DNA from: Bacillota bacterium
GTDB lineage: Bacteria > Bacillota > Bacilli > Paenibacillales > Paenibacillaceae
Assembly (NCBI GenBank): GCA_023460795.1
Contig: JAEWPC010000037.1
Coordinates: forward strand, 1-58,009
DNA length: 58,009 bases
Direction: 5' to 3'
This document shows, one piece after another, positions 27,474-35,345 of the stretch. Position numbers and translations under genes: made by a program. Below the pieces are notes generated by a model. That model searched no databases. It saw only the letters and a program-made list of their open reading frames with translations, and was not told the DNA's origin. The first letter of the stretch is position 1. The number at the start of each line of letters is the position of its first letter.

Positions 27474-27989
27474 CTAAAAATCGTATTTGTTCGAGCAGTC
27501 GTCCAGGGAACGAATGATTTGATCCTCTTCTTCTAACCGATTGACTAGCGCCGCGTATGCATACAGTACGTAAGAGGCTAACCGAGTCGCTTCGCTGCGA
27601 GGATACGGCTTCTGGAGACGATCGGCTTGGGCGATGAACATGTGCAGATACTTGCCGGCCAATCCGTATTCTTGCTCGATGGAGTGATGAAGATCGGGCT
27701 CCAGCCCCAGGTACCAGGAAGCGTACGGGAACAGCTCGATTTTCTCCCAGCGATCGTGTTCGTTCCATTCGGATTTGAGCGACTGAACCTCATCGTACAA
27801 TTGGCGTATTTTGTCGTTCAGAATCGCGTCTTCGTCCTCGTGGCGTACGTCGCAGGCTAGACTGTAAAGGCGTTGAAGCCGTTGTCTTAACTGGTCGTGT
27901 TCGTGAATCGCTCTGGATGCTCCCGTCTCCACCATTAATTGGCGCATGTCGGGCTGCGGGATCAGGTTGTCGGATAAGGTGCGGTTCAT
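27474..27989 (-). CDS. Hemerythrin-like helical protein
   Basis: 171 residues, all helical, no signal. His/Glu/Asp positions fit a hemerythrin-type HHE cation-binding fold: AIHEHDQL near residue 27, EWNEHDRWEKIELFPYAS near 75 (H-x3-E and the FPY turn common to this group), and LHHSIEQEYGLAG near 100. The assignment is by pattern only. Such proteins bind O2, NO or iron. It is the first gene of the DoxX-adhE-pfl direction and directly follows a well-placed Crp/Fnr promoter. An unknown helical protein is the alternative. Confidence 0.6.
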   Translation of the reverse strand: MNRTLSDNLIPQPDMRQLMVETGASRAIHEHDQLRQRLQRLYSLACDVRHEDEDAILNDKIRQLYDEVQSLKSEWNEHDRWEKIELFPYASWYLGLEPDLHHSIEQEYGLAGKYLHMFIAQADRLQKPYPRSEATRLASYVLYAYAALVNRLEEEDQIIRSLDDCSNKYDF

Positions 27990-28022
27990 CTTACGTATTC
28001 CTCCTTCGCTTTTCTTGACTTC

Positions 28023-28065
28023 AGTGTACCAAGCGTTGCCGCTTCATAATGTGAATTAAATCACA
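28023..28065 (-). promoter_or_regulatory. Crp/Fnr-activated promoter of the hemerythrin-doxX-adhE-pfl unit
   Basis: TGTGATTTAATTCACA (minus strand, 28065-28050) is a perfect TGTGA-N6-TCACA palindrome. A -10-like TACACT lies at 28028-28023, putting the start near 28016, 41.5 bp from the box centre, which is the class II activator position. A further half site (TTCACA) lies just upstream. Confidence 0.82.
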
Positions 28066-28153
28066 ATAGATGTGAACAAAATGAAAACAAAGGGCTCCCT
28101 TTGTTTATCGACTGTATGTGTTGGACCATTCGATGTTGGCGGACCGTAGATAC

Positions 28154-28357
28154 CATTTAGTAACACCACGTGTGCTTATTTCGCCGAATTCCGTGCTCCG
28201 AGCCATTTAGTCACACCACGTGTGCTTATTCCGCCGTATCCCCGTTCTCCGAGTCATTTAGTGACACCACGTGTGCTTATTTCGCCGATTTCCCGTGCTC
28301 CGAGCCATTTAGTGACACCACGTGTGCTTATTCCGCCGAATTCACGTGTTCCGAGGT
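28154..28357. repeat. Four-copy tandem array, ~51-bp period
   Basis: Copies begin with CATTTAG at 28154, 28204, 28255 and 28306 (periods 50, 51, 51). The core is CACCACGTGTGCTTATT, then YCGCCGA and a TGCTCCGAG-like end. The copies are much better conserved than those of the array at 4775. An open frame across them encodes a 17-residue repeat, but one period is 50 and there is no ribosome site, so I read it as non-coding. Confidence 0.85.
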
Positions 28358-28631
28358 GATGGACCGCTCATTGGTGATAAATCGTTGGTGAACGGCTGTA
28401 TGAACTGCAGTTATCTGACACCGATTAACCATTAGAGACGAACTACCTGCACGAAGTACCGGTATCTCCCTCATCTATTGCCATATATCGTCTTTTGACC
28501 ATAAGGGAATGTGCTCCGTGCATCTAATAAGTGGCTTAGGAAACTTGCATTGTAATAGAACTGTATTCGATGCAGTTAAGTGATTATCCATTCGTTCGAT
28601 ATGACCCCTCAGTGCAGCCAGACAAAACTCA
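28358..28631. other. Intergenic region without gene
   Basis: About 270 bp behind the protoporphyrinogen oxidase gene. I see no gene, no clear terminator and no promoter. Two loose TGCAGTTA motifs suggest decayed copies of the neighbouring intergenic repeat family. Confidence 0.5.
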
Positions 28632-30056
28632 TTACGATAAATCTGCAACAACGCGCTCCGCCGCGGTTCTCCCCTGTTGGACGCAATCGGGAATACCGAC
28701 GCCTTCGTACCCCGCCCCACACAGCCAGACTCCCGGCATCTGCTCCTTCAATCGCTTGTTCAGCCTCGCCAATCGCTCCCGGTGACCGACCGGATATTGC
28801 GGCATCGAGCGAAGGCAACGCGTAATCTCGACGAACTCCGGTTCGGCGTTGATGCCCATCGTTTCCTTCAAATCCGCACGCACGCCATCGATCAGCTGCC
28901 GAGCGGATAACTGCAGCCAATCTTGATCGTTCGACCGACCGACATACGTGCGCAGGAGCACCTTCCCCTCCGGCGCCGCATGCAGCCATTTGGAAGACGA
29001 CCAGGTGCAGGCGGTAATCAACCGGCCTTCTTTGCGCGGCACGACGAATCCCGATCCAGACAGCGGGCGACCGACCTCCTCCTGGTTGTACGCCAGGGAG
29101 ATATTGGCGACCGAAGCGTACGAGACTTGTTCGAGCGTCTCCGCTCCCGACACATCCTTCAACAACCGAGCGGCCTCGAAGGCTGGCAACGCCATAATGA
29201 GGCCGTCCGCTTGAAGCTCGCTTCCGTCGGTCAGCTTCAGATCATACCCTTCGCCCACGATCGTCAACTGTTCGATCCCTTGTCCGGTGACGATCCGAAC
29301 GCCGGGCAACGATTGCTCCAGCTTATCGACCAGCGTCGTCAGCCCTTGCTTGAACGTCAGAAACAAGCTCCTGCGTGCGATTTCCGGCAGACCTTCCTGC
29401 TTTGGCGTACCCTTCTTGGCAGCCAGCATGCCCAAGATCAGGCTGCGATGCTTCCGCTCGATCTGCCTGAATTGCGGGAACGTTGCCGCAAGGCTAAGCG
29501 ACTGGGTGTCGCCCGCGTATATGCCCGCCAGAAGCGGCTCCGTTATATGATCCAACACTTCTTGCCCAAGCCTGCGCCGGATAAAGCCGCCAAGAGACTC
29601 GTCCTCGTCGATTCCGCGCCTAGGCAGCACCAGATCCATAGCCGCGCGGAGCTTGCCCATTGGGGAGATCAATCTCGTCTTCATGAACGGAGTTACCGCG
29701 GTCGGGATGCCGAGCACGAGCCCGAGCGGCATCGCGTGCAGCTTGCCCCGATGGAGAATGTAATTCGTCTTCGCGTTCGGATTCGTCGAGACGAGTTGAT
29801 CTTCCAGCCCGAGATCCTTAATGAGATTAATAATCGGCATTTTACGTGCAAGGAACGAGTCCGGCCCCTTCTCGATGACGAAGCCGTCCCGGTGCAGCGT
29901 TTGAATTTTGCCCCCTAGCCGCTCGCTCTTCTCCACGATCGTAATCTCGACCGGAGTCCGCAAATCCGCGTAATGTTTCTTTAAGTAATAGGCAGCGCTT
30001 AGTCCGGTAATGCCCCCGCCCGCGATAACGATCCGTCTTTGCTTGTCTGCCATCAT
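28632..30056 (-). CDS. hemY: Protoporphyrinogen/coproporphyrinogen oxidase
   Basis: 474 residues from ATG 30056, which overlaps the stop of the radical SAM gene (ATGA). The N-terminal FAD motif is IVIAGGGITGLSAAYYL. EKSERLGGKIQT and the C-terminal CGAGYEGVGIPDCVQQGR are characteristic of the Gram-positive HemY/HemG type. It oxidises coproporphyrinogen III or protoporphyrinogen IX in heme synthesis. Being coupled to a radical SAM/SPASM enzyme and sharing its Crp/Fnr promoter, it appears to supply heme under oxygen limitation. A second housekeeping copy with hemE/hemH elsewhere is possible. Confidence 0.92.
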   Translation of the reverse strand: MMADKQRRIVIAGGGITGLSAAYYLKKHYADLRTPVEITIVEKSERLGGKIQTLHRDGFVIEKGPDSFLARKMPIINLIKDLGLEDQLVSTNPNAKTNYILHRGKLHAMPLGLVLGIPTAVTPFMKTRLISPMGKLRAAMDLVLPRRGIDEDESLGGFIRRRLGQEVLDHITEPLLAGIYAGDTQSLSLAATFPQFRQIERKHRSLILGMLAAKKGTPKQEGLPEIARRSLFLTFKQGLTTLVDKLEQSLPGVRIVTGQGIEQLTIVGEGYDLKLTDGSELQADGLIMALPAFEAARLLKDVSGAETLEQVSYASVANISLAYNQEEVGRPLSGSGFVVPRKEGRLITACTWSSSKWLHAAPEGKVLLRTYVGRSNDQDWLQLSARQLIDGVRADLKETMGINAEPEFVEITRCLRSMPQYPVGHRERLARLNKRLKEQMPGVWLCGAGYEGVGIPDCVQQGRTAAERVVADLS

Positions 30057-31144
30057 GCGTTCACCCCGCTTGGCACGTACGCGCAATAAGGATCGCTCTC
30101 CAGGTAGTCGCCGGTTACCGCGTAAGCCCGGGCTCTCGAACCGCCGCATATCGATTTGAATTCGCATGCCCCGCATTTCCCCTTCAACATCGTTTTGTCG
30201 CGAAGCTCCTTCATGATCGGCGAGTTGCGGTAAATATCGGTCAGCGGCTGCTCCCTCACGTTGCCGCACTTCACGGGCAGGAATCCGCTCGGATACACGT
30301 CCCCGATATGGCTGATGAACACGAAGCCGTCCCCGTCGTTGACGCCTTGATGCGCACGGCCGAGCAGGTCGGCTCTCTTCGCGCTTTCCGCCCCGGGCAC
30401 CGCAGCCATGCGTCTGCTCTCCTGCAAGAACACTCGGCGGTAATGCGGCGCTTCCGTCGCTTTAACGCCGAATGGCATCCGTTGCTGTACCTGGCATAGC
30501 CACTTCATCACTTCCTCGTGCTGCTGCGGCGAGATCATGTCCTTCTCCATCCCGCGTCCCGTCGGCACGAGGAAGAACAAGCTCCACAGCACCGCGCCCA
30601 TGTCCTTCACCTTCTCCGCGATCGCCTCCAGATCGCGCAAGTTATATAGCGACACGGTCGTGTTCACTTGGATCGGAATGCGCAGCTCCTTCAAAAATTC
30701 GATGCCGCGCATCGTTAAATCGTAAGAACCTTTCGTCCCCCGAAAATGGTCGTGTATTTCCTCGCATGAACCGTCCAAGCTGAAAGCCCAACGGGATAAG
30801 CCGACTTCCTTCGCCTTGCGAATCGCGTCGCGCGTCACTTTCGGCGTAGCGCTTGGCGTCATGGACACCGACAGCTTCTTCTCCTCGATCGCATAACGCG
30901 CCAGGTCGAATAGATCCGGCCGCATTAACGGATCCCCGCCGGTAAAGACGAACAACGGGTTATCCATCTCCGCGATGTTATCGATCAGCTTCTTGCCGTC
31001 CCCGAACGACAGCTGTCTCGGATCCGCGCGATATTGCGCTTCAGCCCGGCAATGCAAGCATTTCAACGCGCACGCGCGGGTCACTTCCCAGATGACGATG
31101 AACGGGTTTACGGTATAATCTCGTTCTTGCTTGAAGATCGACAT
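30053..31144 (-). CDS. Radical SAM/SPASM protein, BA_1875 (TIGR04053) family
   Basis: 363 residues from ATG 31144 after TAGGAGGGA. The radical SAM motif CALKCLHC is near residue 23. The C-terminal SPASM region holds CGACEFKSICGG plus a final YCAYVP, for auxiliary Fe-S clusters. It resembles the TIGR04053 family and more distantly AhbD/NirJ heme-modifying enzymes. It directly precedes hemY, with which it overlaps, so a role in heme or modified tetrapyrrole synthesis during anaerobic growth is a reasonable inference. The gene itself does not show the substrate. Confidence 0.85.
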   Translation of the reverse strand: MSIFKQERDYTVNPFIVIWEVTRACALKCLHCRAEAQYRADPRQLSFGDGKKLIDNIAEMDNPLFVFTGGDPLMRPDLFDLARYAIEEKKLSVSMTPSATPKVTRDAIRKAKEVGLSRWAFSLDGSCEEIHDHFRGTKGSYDLTMRGIEFLKELRIPIQVNTTVSLYNLRDLEAIAEKVKDMGAVLWSLFFLVPTGRGMEKDMISPQQHEEVMKWLCQVQQRMPFGVKATEAPHYRRVFLQESRRMAAVPGAESAKRADLLGRAHQGVNDGDGFVFISHIGDVYPSGFLPVKCGNVREQPLTDIYRNSPIMKELRDKTMLKGKCGACEFKSICGGSRARAYAVTGDYLESDPYCAYVPSGVNA

Positions 31145-31173
31145 GACGTCCCTCCTAATCGCTGGCTGATCCA

Positions 31174-31243
31174 AGCGTAACGGAGTTTCCCGCTTCGCAC
31201 TGTGAGGGCTGTCACAGTAGATGGCGACGATTCGGTGTAGAGT
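31174..31243. promoter_or_regulatory. Divergent Crp/Fnr promoter pair (radical SAM-hemY / ylbF-like)
   Basis: TGTGAGGGCTGTCACA at 31201-31216 is a perfect TGTGA-N6-TCACA. For the plus strand, TAGAGT at 31238-31243 places the start at about 31250. For the minus strand, TACGCT at 31179-31174 places it at about 31167. Both lie 41.5 bp from the box centre, so one activator dimer site can serve both directions. Confidence 0.8.
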
Positions 31244-31279
31244 AGGAACAGATGGAAGGAACTAGAGGAGGTTGACGAG

Positions 31280-31699
31280 ATGATCGTTAAACTGGATACG
31301 GATTCTATACTGGATTCCATGGAGTCTCTCTGCGCGGAACTGCTGGAACGTAGCTCGTACAAGGAGCTTCGGCAATCGATATCGAATTTCGTGAGAGATG
31401 AAGCTTCCATGAGTCAATACGAGCGTTTCTTGGAGCATAGCAACGTGCTGCAACGGAAGCAGGAGCAGAACATCGCGTTGCTGCCGGCCGAGGTCGAGGC
31501 GTTCGAGCAGGAGGAACGAGCGTTGTACGACAATGAAGCGATTCGCAAATTTCTATACGCGGAACGGGAATTCACTCGCCTCCAGAACTTAGTCAATCTG
31601 TATTTCACGAAGACGCTCGAGCTCAACCGATTGCCTCTGCCCGGCGAATTGCAAGCCGGCGGATGCGGGTGCGGCGGCAGCTGCGGAAGCGGCCATTAA
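31280..31699 (+). CDS. YlbF-family protein with Cys-rich C-terminus
   Basis: 139 residues. Helical YlbF/YmcA-like body (residues 1-120). It ends in GGCGCGGSCGSGH, which holds three closely spaced cysteines that could bind a metal or an Fe-S cluster. In B. subtilis YlbF, YmcA and YaaT form an Fe-S-containing complex that influences RNase Y and development. Here the gene stands under a Crp/Fnr site shared with hemY, so an oxygen- or nitrate-linked variant is plausible. It is followed by a strong terminator and is monocistronic. Confidence 0.78.
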   Translation: MIVKLDTDSILDSMESLCAELLERSSYKELRQSISNFVRDEASMSQYERFLEHSNVLQRKQEQNIALLPAEVEAFEQEERALYDNEAIRKFLYAEREFTRLQNLVNLYFTKTLELNRLPLPGELQAGGCGCGGSCGSGH

Positions 31700-31704
31700 A
31701 GGTT

Positions 31705-31745
31705 AAAGCGGTAATCCCGCATCTGACGACGGGATTACCGCTTTT
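31705..31745. terminator. Bidirectional terminator
   Basis: AAAGCGGTAATCCCG pairs perfectly with CGGGATTACCGCTTT, followed by TT, between the converging YlbF-like and YwiC-like genes. Confidence 0.9.
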
Positions 31746-31750
31746 TGTCG

Positions 31751-32479
31751 CTATTCGATCAGCAAAGCCGACAACACAAGGAACTGAACCGATCCGACGA
31801 TCTCGATGATGCCTACTTTCATTGGCCGCATTGCCTTTCCTCCGTAGGCGAACGTACGGACCGCCGAGAAAACGAAAGGCAAGGTTAACAAGGGGAACCC
31901 GATCGCCCATGGAACGAAAAGCACTAACACGTGATACACGCGCGCATAAGTCATCCAGCGACGATTCATGCGCTCTCGAAATACCGTTTTGACGAAAAAC
32001 GCGCTTCCCGTAAAATAAAGGAAGCTAAGAAGAACGACCTCCGCCATCGTGCGGTCCCATCCTCCTCCGCCTAGCACGTAAGCTGCCGCGCCGCCAATAG
32101 AGAAAATGAGGATGGCGCACATATCGTTGACGAGCGCTCTCTCCGCTTTATGCTTCGTATGCCAGACGTTCACGAGCAGCAGCAAACCTAGCGGGATGCC
32201 GAAATAAAGCAGTAACGGCGTATCGATTAACGGCGGAATCAAGCAGACGAGCGCGGCGGCGCCATACATGCTCCCCCACTTGATCCAGCGGCTTTGGTTA
32301 GAGGATCTTTTGATCGATTGCAGGAACGGGTACGATGAGAGATAGAGCAGCAGCCATGCCGCGAACAGCGCAACATGCATTCCCTGCGCTCCCGCCGCGA
32401 ACATCCCGAACAAGAACGGTACGCTGATCATGGCCCAACCGCCGTGCTCGTGCGGAATGACGATTCGTCGTTGTTTCAT
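31751..32479 (-). CDS. YwiC-like membrane protein
   Basis: 242 residues with about eight transmembrane helices. The N-terminus IPHEHGGWAMISVPFLFG is the hallmark of the YwiC-like family. In B. subtilis ywiC is next to narK and fnr; here it is divergent from the Crp/Fnr gene in the nitrate island, so the association is kept. The biochemical role is unknown. Confidence 0.88.
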   Translation of the reverse strand: MKQRRIVIPHEHGGWAMISVPFLFGMFAAGAQGMHVALFAAWLLLYLSSYPFLQSIKRSSNQSRWIKWGSMYGAAALVCLIPPLIDTPLLLYFGIPLGLLLLVNVWHTKHKAERALVNDMCAILIFSIGGAAAYVLGGGGWDRTMAEVVLLSFLYFTGSAFFVKTVFRERMNRRWMTYARVYHVLVLFVPWAIGFPLLTLPFVFSAVRTFAYGGKAMRPMKVGIIEIVGSVQFLVLSALLIE

Positions 32480-32531
32480 GGATCGTATGCCCCCTTCGAA
32501 ATCATGAATAACCCTACTGGAGGTAATCGGA

Positions 32532-33227
32532 ATGAATAAAGATCAAATTTCGGATTTTCTGAAGCAGGTCCCCCTTTTCCATGATCTGCACCCGCAGGAA
32601 TTAGAGCGCGTGGAAGAGATTACGATCTCCCGCTTCTTCCCTCGAAAATCGACCGTGTTTACGGAGGGCAGCGAGAAGGAAGCGGTATATTTCATCAAAG
32701 ACGGTCTGGTCAAAACGTACAAAACGGACGAGAACGGCAACGAGCAGATCGTCTCCTTTCTCAAAACCGGCGACATGTTCCCGCATACCGGCTTTTTCAA
32801 CCCGAATCCTTATCCGGCTACCGCCGAAGCGATCGTCGATTCGAAGCTGCTCGCGATTCCGGTTCGCCTGTTCGAGAATCTGATGCTGAGCACGCCTTCG
32901 ATCGCGGTCAAGATGATGCGGGTAATGGGCGACAAGATCAGGGAGCTGCAGGAGAAGCTGCAGGTGCTGTCCGGTCAGGACGTCAAGCATCGGGTGCTGT
33001 CCTTTCTGCTCCAGCTTGCCGATCAGCTCGGGGAATGGAACGGAAGCACGGTGACGATCAACCTGCCGATGACGCACCAGGAGTTCGCCAATTCGATCGG
33101 AACGACGCGGGAGACGATCAACCGTCTGCTGAATCAATTCAGCAAGGAAAGCTTGCTCGAGGTCGATCGCAGCCGCATCGTCATCGTCGATCTGGAGGCG
33201 CTAAAGCAGCAACGCGACTTGAAATAG
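32532..33227 (+). CDS. Crp/Fnr-family regulator lacking cysteines
   Basis: 231 residues: an N-terminal cyclic-nucleotide-type beta-roll (to about residue 120), a dimer helix, and a C-terminal helix-turn-helix with MTHQEFANSIGTTRETINRLL near residue 185. The recognition helix RETINR matches Crp (RETVGR), which reads TGTGA; this is exactly the half site found in front of the neighbouring operons. The protein contains no cysteine at all, so it cannot carry the Fe-S cluster of B. subtilis Fnr. How it senses oxygen, nitrate or NO is therefore open. ywiC is divergent to it. No matching site lies in its own short promoter region. Confidence 0.9.
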   Translation: MNKDQISDFLKQVPLFHDLHPQELERVEEITISRFFPRKSTVFTEGSEKEAVYFIKDGLVKTYKTDENGNEQIVSFLKTGDMFPHTGFFNPNPYPATAEAIVDSKLLAIPVRLFENLMLSTPSIAVKMMRVMGDKIRELQEKLQVLSGQDVKHRVLSFLLQLADQLGEWNGSTVTINLPMTHQEFANSIGTTRETINRLLNQFSKESLLEVDRSRIVIVDLEALKQQRDLK

Positions 33228-33241
33228 TAGCCGCCCCCACG

Positions 33242-34246
33242 CTATCCGCCGATCTGGGACATCGTCCGAGAGGTCGGAACGCGGGTCAACTGTTGTCCGG
33301 ACAGCGCCAGCACCATCTCGTGGGATTCGGGCTTTAAGTCGAGCGCCCGGAAGAATATCGATTCGATCGCTTCGGTGTTCCCCATGTGCTTGCGCACGTT
33401 GAACTCATCCGACCAGAATAGGCAAGGCTTAATGTTGCCGTCAGCCGTCAATCGCAGCCGATTGCACGTGTCGCAGAAGTGATCGCTGACGGGGTGAATA
33501 AGCCCGAAGGTGCCCGCAGCTCCATCTAGCCGATAATATTGCGCCGGTCCGTTACCGAACGTCTCCCCGCTTGGCGCGTACCTCATGCCTGTCCTCTTGC
33601 ACGTATCGAGCACGTGCGAGAGCGGCAAGTATTCCCCCTTCCATGCCTCTCCTTGCTTCCCGATCGGCATATACTCGATGAACCGGACATGAAGAGGCTC
33701 ATCGACGGTCATGCGCAAGAACGATTCGACTTCATCGTCGTTTATCCCCTTCATCAGCACCATGTTCAGCTTAATCGGCGCGAGGCCGGCTTTACGGCTC
33801 GCCTCGATGCCCGCGAGCACCCGCTTCAGGTCGCCGCCTCTCGTGATCATGGCGAATCGGTCGGGCTTCAGCGAATCCAAGCTGATGTTGACTCTCGTTA
33901 AGCCTGCCGACTTCAGAGAGTCGGCGAACGACGCCAGATAAATGCCGTTCGTCGTGAGGGCGATATCTTCGATTCCGGGTACGGCGGCGAGCATGGCGAC
34001 AAGACGGTCCAGCTGCTTGCGTACTAACGGTTCGCCTCCGGTGAGACGTATTTTCCTCACGCCTAGCTTCGCCAACACGTTTACGATTTCCGCGATCTCT
34101 TCGTAAGACAGAATCCGATGATCCGGCACGAAGGACATGCCTTCCTCCGGCATGCAGTAGACGCAGCGCAAATTGCAGCGATCCGTTACCGATATGCGCA
34201 AATAATCGTGAATTCGGCCGAACTTGTCGATTAACTGCTTTTTCAT
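33242..34246 (-). CDS. moaA: GTP 3',8-cyclase MoaA
   Basis: 334 residues. The N-terminal radical SAM motif CNLRCVYC, the C-terminal second cluster (CDTCNRLRLTADGNIKPC) and the final Gly-Gly are all present. It starts molybdopterin synthesis from GTP. It is the second gene of a minus-strand unit starting from the shared Crp/Fnr site at 34654, so cofactor supply is linked to the nitrate-reductase-like molybdoenzyme nearby. Confidence 0.95.
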   Translation of the reverse strand: MKKQLIDKFGRIHDYLRISVTDRCNLRCVYCMPEEGMSFVPDHRILSYEEIAEIVNVLAKLGVRKIRLTGGEPLVRKQLDRLVAMLAAVPGIEDIALTTNGIYLASFADSLKSAGLTRVNISLDSLKPDRFAMITRGGDLKRVLAGIEASRKAGLAPIKLNMVLMKGINDDEVESFLRMTVDEPLHVRFIEYMPIGKQGEAWKGEYLPLSHVLDTCKRTGMRYAPSGETFGNGPAQYYRLDGAAGTFGLIHPVSDHFCDTCNRLRLTADGNIKPCLFWSDEFNVRKHMGNTEAIESIFFRALDLKPESHEMVLALSGQQLTRVPTSRTMSQIGG

Positions 34247-34253
34247 TTCCGCT

Positions 34254-34592
34254 TCACTCCCTTGCCTCGATGCTCCATAGCTTGAGCGTCTCTCTCAATC
34301 GGCTCCTCGCTTGTTCCACGATGGCTTCGATCTCTTCTTTCGATGGGTGTTCAAGATGGATGCCGGCCAGTACGGCGACCGTACGGTTCAACGCGCGGGA
34401 AGCCGTCTCCGCAAGCTCGACGGCTAATTCCTCTTCCCGGTGCCCAGGCAAAGCCAGCGAATACGAATGAACGAAAGGAGCCTCTGTCGATACCCAAGCC
34501 ATGGCCATCGCGCCGATATGAGCCGTCCCTCCGGTAACGGAGAATACGACATCGTTGCCCATCCTATAAGCTCGAATCTCGATCGTTGCCAT
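34254..34592 (-). CDS. LpdD-like small protein
   Basis: 112 residues. The N-terminal beta strands and the loop GGTAHIGAMAMAW resemble the small LpdD/proteasome-assembly-chaperone-like domain found with UbiD-type decarboxylases. The C-terminal half is helical and acidic. It lies 7 bp before moaA and directly behind a Crp/Fnr promoter, which suggests a nitrate- or molybdenum-linked role rather than decarboxylation. The family assignment is by motif only. Confidence 0.55.
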   Translation of the reverse strand: MATIEIRAYRMGNDVVFSVTGGTAHIGAMAMAWVSTEAPFVHSYSLALPGHREEELAVELAETASRALNRTVAVLAGIHLEHPSKEEIEAIVEQARSRLRETLKLWSIEARE

Positions 34593-34625
34593 CGGAAGTC
34601 TCCCTTTTCGTTAACCGCATGCCTA

Positions 34626-34696
34626 AGTATAGGATCAAATTGCGTTTCCTTACTGTGACAGGGCTCACAAAGTACCGTCATTGCCTGCTCTATAAT
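34626..34696. promoter_or_regulatory. Divergent Crp/Fnr promoter pair (moaA unit / DUF2249 unit)
   Basis: TGTGACAGGGCTCACA at 34654-34669 is a perfect TGTGA-N6-TCACA. On the plus strand a perfect TATAAT lies at 34691-34696 and on the minus strand TATACT lies at 34631-34626. Both place the start at about 41.5 bp from the box centre. It is the clearest promoter in the window. Confidence 0.9.
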
Positions 34697-34736
34697 CGAA
34701 GACGTAAAGACACTTACCTTTCGGGAGGAATGAACC

Positions 34737-34970
34737 ATGAGTACGTTCGCCGCAACCGTCAACGCCACGGAATATCCGCCGCACCTGAAACACAAGGTTA
34801 TTTTCCAAACGTTCGGCAACTTAACGCCTGGAGAAGCGATGCTGCTCGTTAACGATCATGACCCGGTGCCGCTCCGGTTTCAGTTCGAATCGATGCATTC
34901 GGGCGAATACACGTGGGAGTACATCGAGCAAGGACCGGTCTCCTTCCAAGTCCGGATCGGCAAAATTTAA
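34737..34970 (+). CDS. DUF2249 protein, short
   Basis: 77 residues, start after GGGAGGA. It is one DUF2249 domain: KHKVIFQTFGNLTPGEAMLLVNDHDPVPLRFQFES followed by YTWEYIEQGP. DUF2249 proteins are common in denitrifying Bacteria near NO- and nitrite-related genes, but their activity is unknown. It is the first gene of a five-gene unit under the Crp/Fnr site at 34654. Confidence 0.88.
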   Translation: MSTFAATVNATEYPPHLKHKVIFQTFGNLTPGEAMLLVNDHDPVPLRFQFESMHSGEYTWEYIEQGPVSFQVRIGKI

Positions 34971-34994
34971 CGAAGAGATGGAGCGTGGCCAACT

Positions 34995-35339
34995 ATGGCG
35001 AAAGTCGATATCGTCGACGAGAAGACGATCCAAATCCAAGTCACTATGGAGGACGCGATCTCCATGGTGCAGGAAGCTTCCCGGCAGCTCGGCGAATACG
35101 CCTCGGAGGTCGTGACGATCTGCGAGCGAATGCCGGAATTCCAATATACGTATTTCTGCTTCTACGCCTATGACAGCGCGAGATTGTTCGAGCGCTTGCT
35201 CGGCGTAGACCCGAAGGAATACCACTCGTTCTCGCTCGATGCTCCGGACGCCTTCTTCTATTCGCTGTACGGCGGCATGGCCGGGTTATACGAATCGGCT
35301 AAGCGGATCGTAAGCGAGACCGAAACCCTAAGGAGCTGA
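34995..35339 (+). CDS. Hypothetical protein of the DUF2249 unit
   Basis: 114 residues, soluble, with an acidic N-terminus, a helical middle and aromatic residues (YTYFCFYAYD) in the second half. I do not recognise it. Position between two DUF2249 genes, 24 bp and 6 bp apart, shows it belongs to the same operon and probably the same process. Confidence 0.75.
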   Translation: MAKVDIVDEKTIQIQVTMEDAISMVQEASRQLGEYASEVVTICERMPEFQYTYFCFYAYDSARLFERLLGVDPKEYHSFSLDAPDAFFYSLYGGMAGLYESAKRIVSETETLRS

Positions 35340-35345
35340 AGTCCG

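Noticed and set aside
28170..28391. 73-residue open frame made of 17-residue Cys/Ser/Thr repeats
   Set aside because: It is the translation of the tandem array; one period is 50 bp, there is no ribosome site, and non-coding explains it better.
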